Source of the DNA: an uncultured Bacteroidia bacterium
GTDB lineage: Bacteria > Bacteroidota > Bacteroidia > J057 > CALAJH01
Direction of reading: 5' to 3'
Length of the DNA stretch: 39,306 nt
Assembly (NCBI GenBank): GCA_937922655.1
Contig: CALAJH010000023.1
Span: 1 to 39,306 of the forward strand
Shown here: positions 9,302-17,484 of the stretch, piece by piece
Position numbering within the stretch: position 1 is the stretch's first letter
Layout: the number at the start of each line of letters is the position of its first letter
The notes under the pieces: generated by a model
Seen by the model: only the letters and a program-made list of their open reading frames with translations
Told to the model about the DNA's origin: nothing
The model's database searches: none
Made by a program: the position numbers and the translations under genes

Positions 9302-9642
9302 ATCTTTCTTGTTTAATGATTACCTTTACGCCCCTAATTTATCCGGAGGCGTGCCGGAAGCGAATTTAACGACAAATGCAGTCATTTTGGCACAAATTAA
9401 AATTATACATGACAAACATTCATCGTTTTCGACCAAACAAAAGACATTTATCGGCCCCCACTACCTGAATACGGCTTGCGTGGAAAATGTCCCGAAAACC
9501 AAAACAAAACACGGCACATCCCAAAGTCCCCCCGCCTTAATCTACGCATGGATTGTCTGCGCCCCGTTTAAACTTTGCGCAACGTTTCGTATCTTCGCAA
9601 CGTATAACGTTCAACCATGTATCCACCCCAAAACATGAAGCG
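9302..9642. other. Intergenic region with a possible promoter only
   Basis: This divergent spacer lies between the hsp20 pair and the coiled-coil gene. It contains a near-match -7 box, TATCTTCG, at 9590-9597 for the plus-strand gene. A 109-codon frame at 9309-9638 shows no family features and is probably spurious. I see nothing else recognisable. Confidence 0.5.
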
Positions 9643-10266
9643 ATGAAACGAGCGTTGAGCCTGACTTTGGCCGTCGCAACGGCCTTCTCTTGCGTTTGGG
9701 CGCAGAACGAACAGCCCGCGCGAAAAAGCAAATACGACGACCCCCGACTAAACACCCCCGTGCCGTTCACCCTCGGCGACCGCGACCGCATACACACCAT
9801 CGAACTCAATCTCGAAGAGATGGAAAAGCGAATCGACATAAAGTTCGATGCGATGAACCAACGCATTGACGACGTCAACCGCCGTATCGACGACGTCAAC
9901 CAACGCATGAACGACCTTCACCGTTCGCTCGAAGCAACCAACGAACGAATGCTTTGGATTTTCGGCATCCTCGTCGCCATCGGCGGAGCTATTTTCGCCT
10001 ACCAAAACATCAAATTCGACAAACGCTTTGAACAAGTCGACCGAAGATTCGAACAAGTCGACCGACGATTCGAGCAAGTCGACCGACGATTTGAGCAAAT
10101 GGAGATGCGAATGGATATGCGCTTCGAACAAATGAACAAAAAATTCGACGCCGTCATCGAACGCCTTGGCGCCATCGAAGTCAAGCTGGAAAGGGTCGTC
10201 GCAAAAACCGACGAACTCGAAAAACGACAAGACAAAATCGAATCCGAACTCCTCGCCTCCCGATAA
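9643..10266 (+). CDS. Exported, membrane-anchored coiled-coil repeat protein
   Basis: The 207-aa product starts with a signal peptide (residues 1-21, cleavage near W-A-Q). A heptad-rich region (R-I-D-D-V-N repeats) follows, then one transmembrane segment (about residues 104-124) and a second long coiled coil with four R-F-E-Q units. The sequence is highly charged and predicted to be all helical. The layout resembles general membrane-tethered coiled-coil scaffolds, and I cannot name a family. The ATG at 9643 is preferred over upstream in-frame starts because the signal peptide begins there and a TATCTTCG box sits at 9590-9597. It converges on lnt. Confidence 0.7.
   Translation: MKRALSLTLAVATAFSCVWAQNEQPARKSKYDDPRLNTPVPFTLGDRDRIHTIELNLEEMEKRIDIKFDAMNQRIDDVNRRIDDVNQRMNDLHRSLEATNERMLWIFGILVAIGGAIFAYQNIKFDKRFEQVDRRFEQVDRRFEQVDRRFEQMEMRMDMRFEQMNKKFDAVIERLGAIEVKLERVVAKTDELEKRQDKIESELLASR
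10024..10107 (+). repeat. Four 21-bp tandem repeats encoding R-F-E-Q-V-D-R heptads
   Basis: Units start at 10024, 10045, 10066 and 10087. The first three are nearly identical and the fourth diverges in its last third. Each unit is exactly one coiled-coil heptad, so changes in copy number would stay in frame. Confidence 0.85.
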
Positions 10267-10316
10267 AAATCTACGTTTTCATTTGCCAATCGGGGCGAAA
10301 CGGATAAAGCAAAATT

Positions 10317-12005
10317 TTAACTTCCGTTTCTTTGCTTTGTTTTTTTGACGGCGGCAAAGAAAATCAAAGCAAAGACCGTCATGACCGCCCATCGCCCGGG
10401 CCAATCGCCGAAACGCATAAAAAACGTCGTGTGGTCGTAAAGATTGAGTTTTCTATCGAGGGTTCCCTGCGTCCACCAACCAAGCCGTTCGGGAAAATAA
10501 GCGCCGTTGCGGTCGCCAAAAAGTGAAATGCCGGTGTTGGCGCTGCGGGCGAGGTCGCGCCGGGTTTCGATGCATCGCAAGCTCGCCAAATGCGCATGCT
10601 GGATATGCCCCGACGATTCGCCGAACCATCCGTCGTTGGTAATGACACACAAAACATGCGCACCCTTTTTAACGACCTCGGCCGTCAATTCGCCAAATTC
10701 GGACTCGTAACAAATCAAGGGCGCAACGCCCACGCCCGAACGGGTACGCAAAATCATGAGGCTGTCCGGCTTTCCAAAACCACCGAAATGGCCGCCCATC
10801 GTGAAATTAAACGCCTCCAAAAACCGCAAATACTCCAAAAACGGCGTTCGCTCGGTAAACGGCACCAACTTCGATTTGACGTAATATCGGTCGTCGGATT
10901 CGGGCATAATCGCCGCGTTGTACGATTCGTAACGAACGGTGTCCACGCCGTCAAAAAGTACTTTTGTCGAGGCCGACGTTTTTTCCCCCTCTTTGTACAA
11001 ACGATAGACGATGGCTCCGGTAAGAACGTTTAAGCGCGGATATTGACGGACAAGTTCGCGAATTTCTCCCAGATAAACGGTGTTTTTGAGGTCGTGCGCC
11101 ATAAGCCCTACCGGAATCGCCGTTTCGGGCAAAACGACCAAGTCGATGGTGTCCACCCCGGGACGACGTACGAGTTCGGCAAATTGACGCATCTGAACGT
11201 CGGGCGGCAAAACGGCGAATTTGTTGTAAGGGTCGACGTTCGGTTGTACGACGCGGACGTTGATTTGGCCAACGGGGGAAAAACGCTCGGAACGCGCCAA
11301 AATCGGATACAACAACAAGGGAAAAACCGGCCAAAAGACCCAAAAAATCGTCGATTTGGCGGGTAAGGGTTGCCCTTGGGCCGTCGCTTCGACGGCCGCC
11401 GCCAACGCCGCCGTGGCCGCCAAAGTGTGTACCGACGTTCCCAACACCCCCGTAAATTCAATGTACTGCAAATAAAACGGGTAGTAAGTGAAAGCGTGGC
11501 CAAGCGTTATCCACGACCACGTCAGGTCCCAACGAAAATGCAAAAATTCAAAACCAACCCAAAACGGAACAAAAATCAGGTATTTAAGATAAATTTTAGG
11601 GGTGTTGAGGCGCTTACGGACGAAATAATACAAAAGAACGGGCAAGGTCATAAGAACGGCGTTGACCAAAACGGCCATGATTCCGGCAATAAGGGCGGCG
11701 GTTCGTTCGTCTTCGCCGACGCTCAAGGCCGTCATCGCTATCCAATAACACGTAAGCGCGTTCCACAGTGCGAAGGGGGGGTAAACAAGGGCGAAAACGC
11801 CGAGGTAGGAACGGGCGCCGCGTCGCTCCAAGCGTCGTTCGACGACCCAAAGCAAAGGCGCAAAGCCCAAAAACGCCAAAAACGCCAACGGCGACGGCGG
11901 AAACGCCGCCGCCAACAATACGCCGCTAATCGTTGCCGTCGTCCGCGGCCGGGTCGAAGCCCGCGACCACCAAAACGAACTCGCCTTTTGCCACGCCGTT
12001 TTCAT
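10317..12005 (-). CDS. lnt: Apolipoprotein N-acyltransferase
   Basis: Lnt transfers the third acyl chain to lipoproteins at the inner membrane. The 562-aa product has about six N-terminal membrane segments, a periplasmic nitrilase-like domain and a final membrane helix. The nitrilase triad is visible as E294 (L-P-E-T-A), K379 (S-K-L-V-P-F) and C432 (I-C-Y-E-S). The only upstream ATG (12005) lies 80 nt inside rsmI. A later TTG near the end of rsmI would still keep the first helix, so the start is uncertain. It is the last gene of the rpmF-plsX-lipoprotein-rsmI-lnt cluster. Confidence 0.92.
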   Translation of the reverse strand: MKTAWQKASSFWWSRASTRPRTTATISGVLLAAAFPPSPLAFLAFLGFAPLLWVVERRLERRGARSYLGVFALVYPPFALWNALTCYWIAMTALSVGEDERTAALIAGIMAVLVNAVLMTLPVLLYYFVRKRLNTPKIYLKYLIFVPFWVGFEFLHFRWDLTWSWITLGHAFTYYPFYLQYIEFTGVLGTSVHTLAATAALAAAVEATAQGQPLPAKSTIFWVFWPVFPLLLYPILARSERFSPVGQINVRVVQPNVDPYNKFAVLPPDVQMRQFAELVRRPGVDTIDLVVLPETAIPVGLMAHDLKNTVYLGEIRELVRQYPRLNVLTGAIVYRLYKEGEKTSASTKVLFDGVDTVRYESYNAAIMPESDDRYYVKSKLVPFTERTPFLEYLRFLEAFNFTMGGHFGGFGKPDSLMILRTRSGVGVAPLICYESEFGELTAEVVKKGAHVLCVITNDGWFGESSGHIQHAHLASLRCIETRRDLARSANTGISLFGDRNGAYFPERLGWWTQGTLDRKLNLYDHTTFFMRFGDWPGRWAVMTVFALIFFAAVKKTKQRNGS

Positions 12006-12618
12006 AAATTTGGGTCAATTCTCCGAGGGTTCCCCTCAGGGTTTGTTCGTAAATTTTGGAAATTTCCCGGCAAACGGCGGCCCGTCGTTGCGCCCCGAAC
12101 AACGCCGTCAAGTCGTGCAAAGTTTTGGCCACGCGGTGCGGGGATTCGTAAAAAACCATTGTTCGGGGTTCGTTTTTGAGGGATTCGAGTCGTTTTTGCC
12201 GGCCTTTTTTGACGGGTAAAAATCCCTCGAAACAAAAACGATGCATGGGCAGTCCGCTGTTGACGAGGGCGGGGACAAAAGCCGTCGGTCCGGGAAGGGT
12301 TTCGACGTCCCAGCCGCGTTCGATGGCGGCCCGCACGGCCAAAAACCCGGGGTCGCTCACGCCCGGCGTTCCGGCGTCGGTTACCCACGCCAAAACGCCG
12401 TCCTCAAAACGGTCGAAAATTTCGGGAAGTTTGCGGTGTTCGTTGTGGGCGTGGACGGCAACCACGGGCGTGGCCACGCCGTAATGCTTGCACAACACGG
12501 CCGTTCGGCGCGAATCTTCGGCGGCGACAAGCCGGGCGGTTTTCAGCGTTTCAACGGCTCGAAAAGTCATGTCGCCCAAATTGCCCAAAGGTGTAGGAAC
12601 CAAAACCAACTTCGGCAT
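11926..12618 (-). CDS. rsmI: 16S rRNA (cytidine(1402)-2'-O)-methyltransferase
   Basis: RsmI methylates the ribose of C1402 in the decoding centre using S-adenosylmethionine. The 230-aa protein carries the family signatures V-P-T-P-L-G-N-L-G-D, A-E-D-S-R-R, D-A-G-T-P-G-V-S-D-P-G, F-Y-E-S-P-H-R and C-R-E-I-S-K-I-Y-E. It starts immediately after the stop of the upstream lipoprotein gene and overlaps the annotated lnt start. Confidence 0.95.
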   Translation of the reverse strand: MPKLVLVPTPLGNLGDMTFRAVETLKTARLVAAEDSRRTAVLCKHYGVATPVVAVHAHNEHRKLPEIFDRFEDGVLAWVTDAGTPGVSDPGFLAVRAAIERGWDVETLPGPTAFVPALVNSGLPMHRFCFEGFLPVKKGRQKRLESLKNEPRTMVFYESPHRVAKTLHDLTALFGAQRRAAVCREISKIYEQTLRGTLGELTQIYENGVAKGEFVLVVAGFDPAADDGND

Positions 12619-13104
12619 TTAATATCGGTCCAAAATACGCAAAAGAGCCTCTTCCATACGCTCTTTTCGGGGTTTGACTTTGATACGCCCGAGTTCCACG
12701 CCTTTTGTGTCGAAGAAAATAAAAGTGGGAACGGAATCCACGCGAAAAGTTTTCCAAAGCCCGGCCGCGTCCTTTTTGCTCGTATCCACGCCGACAAGGG
12801 TCATGCGGCGAATCGGCAAATCGGCATAAAGATGCATAAAACGGGGGACGTGTTTGCGGCTGTCGGAACACCAAGTTCCGAGAAAAAGCGTGACGTCGAC
12901 GCTGTCGCGCAAAGCTTTGAGTTTGTCTCGCACCTCGGCTTTGGGCCGGTAACGCGAAGCGATTTTACGCCTCCAAGTACAATGGGCAAGATATTCGTCG
13001 CGGTTGAAGGAGCCGACCCACGGCGCGGGTTCGCATCCCCAAAACGTCAGCGCCACTGCGACGATTGTCAATGTCTTAATTTTGTTTGTTTGTCGTGCCT
13101 GCAT
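12619..13104 (-). CDS. Thioredoxin-like lipoprotein with single active-site cysteine
   Basis: With the ATG at 13104 the 161-aa product has a hydrophobic segment ending in a lipobox-like L-T-F-W-G-C, so it is probably a lipoprotein. The rest fits a thioredoxin fold: T-L-F-L-G-T-W-C-S-D-S-R, then V-D-T-S and the cis-proline segment S-V-P-T-F-I-F-F. The motif is C-S-D-S, without the second cysteine of CxxC, so it may not act as a simple dithiol oxidoreductase. A TAnnTTTG box at 13144-13151 argues against the in-frame start at 13203. It abuts rsmI. Confidence 0.8.
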   Translation of the reverse strand: MQARQTNKIKTLTIVAVALTFWGCEPAPWVGSFNRDEYLAHCTWRRKIASRYRPKAEVRDKLKALRDSVDVTLFLGTWCSDSRKHVPRFMHLYADLPIRRMTLVGVDTSKKDAAGLWKTFRVDSVPTFIFFDTKGVELGRIKVKPRKERMEEALLRILDRY

Positions 13105-13143
13105 GACGACGGCGCGGCCAATTTTCCGCATCGGTTGGACGGG

Positions 13144-13151
13144 CAAAAATA
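13144..13151 (-). promoter_or_regulatory. Internal TAnnTTTG promoter before the thioredoxin-like lipoprotein
   Basis: TATTTTTG lies on the minus strand in the 111-nt gap after plsX. It would start transcripts near 13139 and so separate lipoprotein-rsmI-lnt from rpmF-plsX. Confidence 0.55.
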
Positions 13152-13215
13152 CGCCAAAAAACAAAACAATACCCTCGAAAAAGAAAGGACGCGGAAACGG
13201 CAAGATTTATGTGAA

Positions 13216-14160
13216 TTATGCGGGTCGAATGGCGGCGGCGATTTTTTCGGCCAATCGGGATTCGGCGACGGATTCGGCGCGAAGCAACATATTTTTGTAT
13301 GCCTCGGGACCCGAACGCCCGTGGCCCACAATCATATAACCATTGACCCCCAAAATCGGCAGTCCGCCTATGGCCTCAAAATTAAAACTTTCGACGGCCA
13401 CGTCCGACGGCAGACGCGCTTTCAAGAACGGATAGAACGATTCGGCAAATTTTAACAAAATATTGCCCACAAAACCGTCGCAGATGTAAACGTCGGCCAC
13501 GCCGCGAACCATGTCGTGTCCCTCGGCGTTGCCAATGAAGTTGATTTTGGGGTCTTGGGACATCAACGCGTACGCCTGCTGAACCGCTTGATTGCCTTTG
13601 GTCTTTTCTTCGCCGACGTTCAAAAGCGCAACGCGCGGATTTTTGTAGCCGAACATCGTTTCGACGAAAATCGAACCGAGCAGACCGAACTGAGCCAGAT
13701 GTTCGGGTTTGCAATCGACGTTCGTACCGACATCGCAAAGCAACGAAAAACGGTCTTCAAGCGGGTAAAGGGCGCCGACGGTCGGGCGATGCAGTCCTTC
13801 AAAGACCCCCAGCCCAACCACCGAGGCAACGAGCATCGCGCCGGTATTGCCTGCGCTGACAAAAGCGTTGAGGTTGCCGGCCTTGATTTCCCTGACCCCC
13901 GCGCCAATAGTCGAATCGGGTTTTTGTAAAAAAGCCCGGGTCGGATGGTCGGACATCGAAATGTAATCCGCGGCATGGACGACGTCGAAGCCGTCCATGC
14001 TCGCACCGACCCGTTGAAATTCGCTTTCTATCAAATTTTTGTCCCCGAACAGCACCGGTAGGGTGGCGGGTTTGAGCAGGGGACGAGCGGCAAGGGCGCC
14101 CGCGATTTGTGGAGCGGGAAATACATCCCCTCCCATGACGTCCAAGCCTATTCTCAACAT
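13216..14160 (-). CDS. plsX: Phosphate acyltransferase
   Basis: PlsX converts acyl-ACP to acyl-phosphate for the first step of phospholipid synthesis. The 314-aa protein has the family features: R-I-G-L-D-V-M-G-G-D at the N-terminus, S-A-G-N-T-G-A, D-V-G-T-N-V-D, N-V-G-E-E-x-x-K-G and a C-terminal V-G-H-G-R-S-G. It begins 1 nt after the rpmF stop, the common rpmF-plsX arrangement; no fabH follows. Confidence 0.96.
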   Translation of the reverse strand: MLRIGLDVMGGDVFPAPQIAGALAARPLLKPATLPVLFGDKNLIESEFQRVGASMDGFDVVHAADYISMSDHPTRAFLQKPDSTIGAGVREIKAGNLNAFVSAGNTGAMLVASVVGLGVFEGLHRPTVGALYPLEDRFSLLCDVGTNVDCKPEHLAQFGLLGSIFVETMFGYKNPRVALLNVGEEKTKGNQAVQQAYALMSQDPKINFIGNAEGHDMVRGVADVYICDGFVGNILLKFAESFYPFLKARLPSDVAVESFNFEAIGGLPILGVNGYMIVGHGRSGPEAYKNMLLRAESVAESRLAEKIAAAIRPA

Positions 14161-14161
14161 G

Positions 14162-14371
14162 TTATTCTTCGTCGATGTAGGTGGGCCTGCGGTCTTCGTT
14201 GCTTTCCATCATTTTTCGGCCGCGATAGTAACCGCTTTCAAGGCAAACGCGATGATAAAGCGTAGCGGCTCCGGATTCGACGTCGATGTAATAAGGTTTG
14301 GATTTGAGGGCGTCGTGGGTTCTGCGTTTGTCGCGGCGCGTGGTGGAGTGCCGCCGTTTGGGATGTGCCAT
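14162..14371 (-). CDS. rpmF: 50S ribosomal protein L32 (bL32)
   Basis: The protein starts M-A-H-P-K-R-R-H-S-T-T-R-R-D-K-R-R, typical of bL32. It then shows a partly kept zinc-site region (a single cysteine in H-R-V-C) and the G-Y-Y-R-G-R segment. With the ATG at 14371 it is 69 aa, a normal length. Only one cysteine is present, as in zinc-independent forms. A one-mismatch -7 box (GATTTTTG) lies upstream on the minus strand. Confidence 0.95.
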   Translation of the reverse strand: MAHPKRRHSTTRRDKRRTHDALKSKPYYIDVESGAATLYHRVCLESGYYRGRKMMESNEDRRPTYIDEE

Positions 14372-14441
14372 TTTAATTTTATTTAAGGCGCAAAAATCCA
14401 AAAAAAAAACGCTCCATGCAACCTTTTGACGTGTTTTTCGT

Positions 14442-14449
14442 TAAATTTG
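14442..14449 (+). promoter_or_regulatory. TAnnTTTG promoter of the subtilase gene
   Basis: TAAATTTG is a full match. It ends 1 nt before the in-frame ATG at 14451, so that ATG would lie upstream of the transcript start. This supports the ATG at 14481. Confidence 0.6.
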
Positions 14450-14480
14450 CATGGGCATTCTATTTGCCCCCACAATTATC

Positions 14481-16013
14481 ATGGAAGTATTTTCGGTATT
14501 GCTGTGCATCGTGGCGTTTTCGATGTTCGCTTACGGTCAAGCAAGCGTCGCCCGGCATCAAAAATTCCCGTGGCTTTTGCCGACGGTGCTCTTGGTCGCG
14601 GCCGCCCCCTTGTTTCGGTGGGTGTTCGGATGGGGTTTCGGGACAATGAGTTTCTGGGAAACTTTGGCGGGAATGTTGCGCGACGTCGCCATCGGCCTTC
14701 TGGTCAGCGCCCTTGTTTCCCTGCTCAAAAAAGGAAACGTCAAACTCTTTCTCGTACCGGGCATTCTGCTCATCGTCGCCTACGTTATCGTTACCCTTGC
14801 GGGAAAAACGATTGACTTCGTCAAAGAAAAATTCGCGACGCCCAACGACGACGCCCCCACCGAACTCTTGGTCGAACTCGGGCCCGACGACGAGGTTTCC
14901 GAAATTGAAGGAATACTTAAACGCCACGGCGCCGTGGCCGTTCGCGCCTTTGCCAACGTCGAGCTAACCGAGGACGAAGATTTGGCGCAATTTTTTGTGG
15001 TAAAGGTTTCGCAATCTTCGGCAAAAGCGTTGAAAAAAGAACTTTTGGCCGACGTCGAAAACGTCGATTACATCGAGGCCAACATGCCGATGCGTCTTTT
15101 CGAGCCGATTCCGTCGGGGCGAACGTGGAGTTGGACAAGCGAAGCCATCGAACCCAACGACCCTCGCGCCCACGAACAATGGGCGTTGAAAGCTTCGGGG
15201 GAAAGCGCGGCTTTTGCCCGTTTGAACGGCGCCAAACCTAAAAAACGCGCCAAGGTCGCGATTTTGGATACGGGCGTTGATGCAACACACGAAGATTTGT
15301 CAAGCGTTTTCGGCAACAGCCCCGGCAATACCGACTTGCACGGCCACGGCACGCACTGCGCGGGCATCGCCGGCGCCGCCACCCACAACGGCAAAGGCAT
15401 CGCCTCCCTGAATTGGGGAGGTAAATTCATTGAAATTCGCGGCTATCGCGCACTCGACGAACGCGGCTCGGGCACCTTGGAATCCATCGCCCAAGCGATT
15501 ATCGACGCGGCCGAAGACCAAGCGGACGTGATTTCGTTGTCGTTGGGCGGCCCTTCGCCCACGCCGCCGCGCGTTTTGGTCAAAGCCGTCGAATACGCCC
15601 GCGGCCTTAACGCCATTGTCGTCGTCGCCGCCGGCAACAGCAACAAAGACGCCGCAAACTATTCGCCGGCCAACGTTCCGGGCGTGATTTGCGTCGCCGC
15701 CTCCGACCCCAACGACCAAAAAGCCCCGTTTTCCAACCTTACCCCCACCCTCGACATGGCCGTTACCGCTCCGGGCGTGGACATCCTTTCGCTCAAAACG
15801 GGCGGGGACTACGTCTCTTACAGCGGTACTTCGATGGCCACGCCCATGGTCGCGGGGGTACTGGGCGTTATGCGCGCCCTCGAACCCGAACTCGACGCAC
15901 GCACCGCCTTTAACATTCTCCGTTCCACGGGAAGAACGCCCCAAGGCAGTTCGCTTATCGGCCCCATCGTCCACGCAGACGCCGCCATCGCCGCCGTCGT
16001 CAAAAACCGATAA
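14481..16013 (+). CDS. Membrane-anchored subtilisin-family (S8) serine protease
   Basis: The 510-aa product has about four N-terminal hydrophobic segments within residues 1-110. A propeptide-like domain (~125-210) ends D-Y-I-E-A-N, as in inhibitor_I9 domains. The S8 catalytic domain has D263 (I-L-D-T-G-V-D), H289 (H-G-T-H-C-A-G), the oxyanion Asn in A-A-G-N-S and S451 (S-G-T-S-M-A-T-P). All catalytic residues are intact. The membrane part in place of a signal peptide is unusual for subtilases. The protease could face either side of the membrane; topology has not been resolved. It is monocistronic, with its own promoter and a strong terminator. Confidence 0.92.
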   Translation: MEVFSVLLCIVAFSMFAYGQASVARHQKFPWLLPTVLLVAAAPLFRWVFGWGFGTMSFWETLAGMLRDVAIGLLVSALVSLLKKGNVKLFLVPGILLIVAYVIVTLAGKTIDFVKEKFATPNDDAPTELLVELGPDDEVSEIEGILKRHGAVAVRAFANVELTEDEDLAQFFVVKVSQSSAKALKKELLADVENVDYIEANMPMRLFEPIPSGRTWSWTSEAIEPNDPRAHEQWALKASGESAAFARLNGAKPKKRAKVAILDTGVDATHEDLSSVFGNSPGNTDLHGHGTHCAGIAGAATHNGKGIASLNWGGKFIEIRGYRALDERGSGTLESIAQAIIDAAEDQADVISLSLGGPSPTPPRVLVKAVEYARGLNAIVVVAAGNSNKDAANYSPANVPGVICVAASDPNDQKAPFSNLTPTLDMAVTAPGVDILSLKTGGDYVSYSGTSMATPMVAGVLGVMRALEPELDARTAFNILRSTGRTPQGSSLIGPIVHADAAIAAVVKNR

Positions 16014-16032
16014 TACGCTTCGGGTTTGGAAA

Positions 16033-16065
16033 GCCGCCGACGGACGTCCCCGTCGGCGGCTTTTT
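16033..16065 (+). terminator. Strong intrinsic terminator after the subtilase gene
   Basis: An 11-bp stem (16033-16043 with 16050-16060, loop ACGTCC) is followed by TTTTT. Confidence 0.92.
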
Positions 16066-16105
16066 ATTGCCCAAAACCAAACGGCATAATACACCGACAG
16101 CATCC

Positions 16106-16168
16106 ATATTTTACCAAAACCCTACTTTGGTAAAATATAATTATTTATCTTTACCGAAAGTAAAATAT
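16106..16168 (+). promoter_or_regulatory. Operator-like inverted repeats in the fic promoter
   Basis: A perfect 13-bp inverted repeat (ATATTTTACCAAA, 7-nt spacer, complement) covers 16106-16138. A second, smaller one (TTTAC, 5 nt, GTAAA) covers 16150-16164, and the complement of ATATTTTAC recurs at 16160-16168. The right arm of the first repeat contains TTTG (16126-16129), 16 nt before a one-mismatch -7 box TATCTTTA (16146-16153). The sites therefore straddle the promoter, up to the ATG. This is the arrangement expected for repression. Confidence 0.75.
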
Positions 16169-17302
16169 ATGCACCGCATCGTGTTGGAAAAGTGGAAGTC
16201 GGGGACGTTCGACGAATCAAGGATTTTTCATCCCTCGGAAATCAACGGGGAATGGATATGGACCGAACCCGCACTGACCCAAGCCCTGACCGAAGCGGCC
16301 TCCGTCGTCGGCGAACTCAAAGCCGTCTCCCGACTCACACCGAATATCGACCGGTTTATCGGCCTGTACGCCGTCCGCGAAGCCGTGGAATCGGGTCGCA
16401 TCGAGGGTACGCGCACCAATGTCGAAGAGGCCCTGCAAAAAGAGGACGAAATCCCCGACGAAAAACGCGACGACTGGCGCGAAATCCAAAACTACATTCA
16501 AGCATTGCAAGAGTCTATCGCGGCGTTGAACGAGTTGCCGTTTTCCCTGCGCTTGATTCGCATGGCGCACCAAAAATTGTTGCAAGGCGTTCGCGGCGAA
16601 AACAAAATGCCCGGAGAATTTCGACGCACACAAAATTGGATAGGCGGGGCAACGTTGGCCGACGCGGTTTTCGTTCCCCCGCCCCATACCGAAGTCATGC
16701 GTCTCATGGGCGACCTCGAAAGCTTTTTGCAAAACGACCGAATTTCGACTTCGCCGCTTGTCCGCGCGGGCATTGCCCATTACCAATTTGAGACCATACA
16801 CCCGTTCTTGGACGGCAACGGGCGCATCGGACGACTTTTGGTCGTGTTGTATCTTCTCGACCAAAAATTGTTATTGCACCCGACGCTCTACCTTTCCGCC
16901 TTCTTTGAAAAACACAAGCCCGCCTATTACGACAAGCTCATGCGCGTTCGGGAACGGCACGACATGGCGGGTTGGCTGAAGTTTTTTTTGCATGGCGTTC
17001 GTGAAACGGCGGAGGCGGCTTGCAACCTGATTTCCGCCGTCGTCGAACTCAAAAAAACGTGCGAGGAAAAAATCAAAACCGGCGGAAAGCGTACGGCCAA
17101 CGGTCTCAAGTTGCTCGACGAACTTTTTGCGCGTCCGTCGGTCGGAGTGGCGGACGTGGCGGAAATGCTCAACGTTACGCATAAAACCGCCGGCGACCTC
17201 GTCGAAATCTTTGTCGATATCGGCATTTTACACGAAAAAACGGGCTTCAAACGCAACCGCGTCTTTCTTTTCCGTTCCTACGTGGATTTGTTCAACAATT
17301 GA
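16169..17302 (+). CDS. Fic-family protein with N-terminal inhibitory motif and C-terminal winged helix
   Basis: Fic proteins transfer AMP or another group from a nucleotide to target proteins. The 377-aa product has a Fic_N-like region with the inhibitory-helix motif S75-G-R-I-E79-G80, i.e. (S/T)xxxE(G/N). The catalytic motif H211-P-F-L-D-G-N-G-R-I-G-R is intact. The C-terminal ~70 residues look like a winged helix-turn-helix (V-A-D-V-A-E-M-L-N-V-T-H-K-T-A-G-D-L-V). The motif on the N-terminal side marks an auto-inhibited (class II) Fic enzyme. The DNA-binding-like tail and the inverted repeats at its promoter suggest autoregulation. No separate antitoxin gene is adjacent. The ATG at 16169 is chosen because the operator and promoter lie directly upstream. 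Confidence 0.93.
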   Translation: MHRIVLEKWKSGTFDESRIFHPSEINGEWIWTEPALTQALTEAASVVGELKAVSRLTPNIDRFIGLYAVREAVESGRIEGTRTNVEEALQKEDEIPDEKRDDWREIQNYIQALQESIAALNELPFSLRLIRMAHQKLLQGVRGENKMPGEFRRTQNWIGGATLADAVFVPPPHTEVMRLMGDLESFLQNDRISTSPLVRAGIAHYQFETIHPFLDGNGRIGRLLVVLYLLDQKLLLHPTLYLSAFFEKHKPAYYDKLMRVRERHDMAGWLKFFLHGVRETAEAACNLISAVVELKKTCEEKIKTGGKRTANGLKLLDELFARPSVGVADVAEMLNVTHKTAGDLVEIFVDIGILHEKTGFKRNRVFLFRSYVDLFNN

Positions 17303-17351
17303 ACGAACGCTAGCGTGCGACCGCATAATTTGTCGCCGAAAAATGGCGGCT

Positions 17352-17367
17352 ATGCGTCAAAACGCAT
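17352..17367 (+). terminator. Weak hairpin downstream of fic
   Basis: The stem ATGCGT/ACGCAT with loop CAAA is perfect, but only CTTATTT follows, so termination is uncertain. A 10-bp palindrome ACGCTAGCGT lies at 17307-17316. Confidence 0.3.
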
Positions 17368-17484
17368 CTTATTTCGGAGTTGAGAAAACGTATTGTTGAT
17401 ATTTGGCAACAACCACGCGCGTCCGGTTGTTGGCCCGCTCAATATTTTCAATTTAATTTGCGATAACTTTTTTTATTGCAACCA

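Noticed and set aside
9396-9415. Sigma-54-like TTGGCAC box upstream of the hsp20 genes
   Set aside because: The matching -12 GC element is absent at the required spacing, and the box is on the strand opposite to hsp20.
9309-9638. 109-codon plus-strand frame in the hsp20 upstream region
   Set aside because: It has no domain and no good start context, and it runs through the promoter region of the next gene.
12241-13455. 404-codon plus-strand frame opposite rsmI, the lipoprotein and plsX
   Set aside because: It runs across three well-supported genes and has low-complexity composition; it is a shadow.
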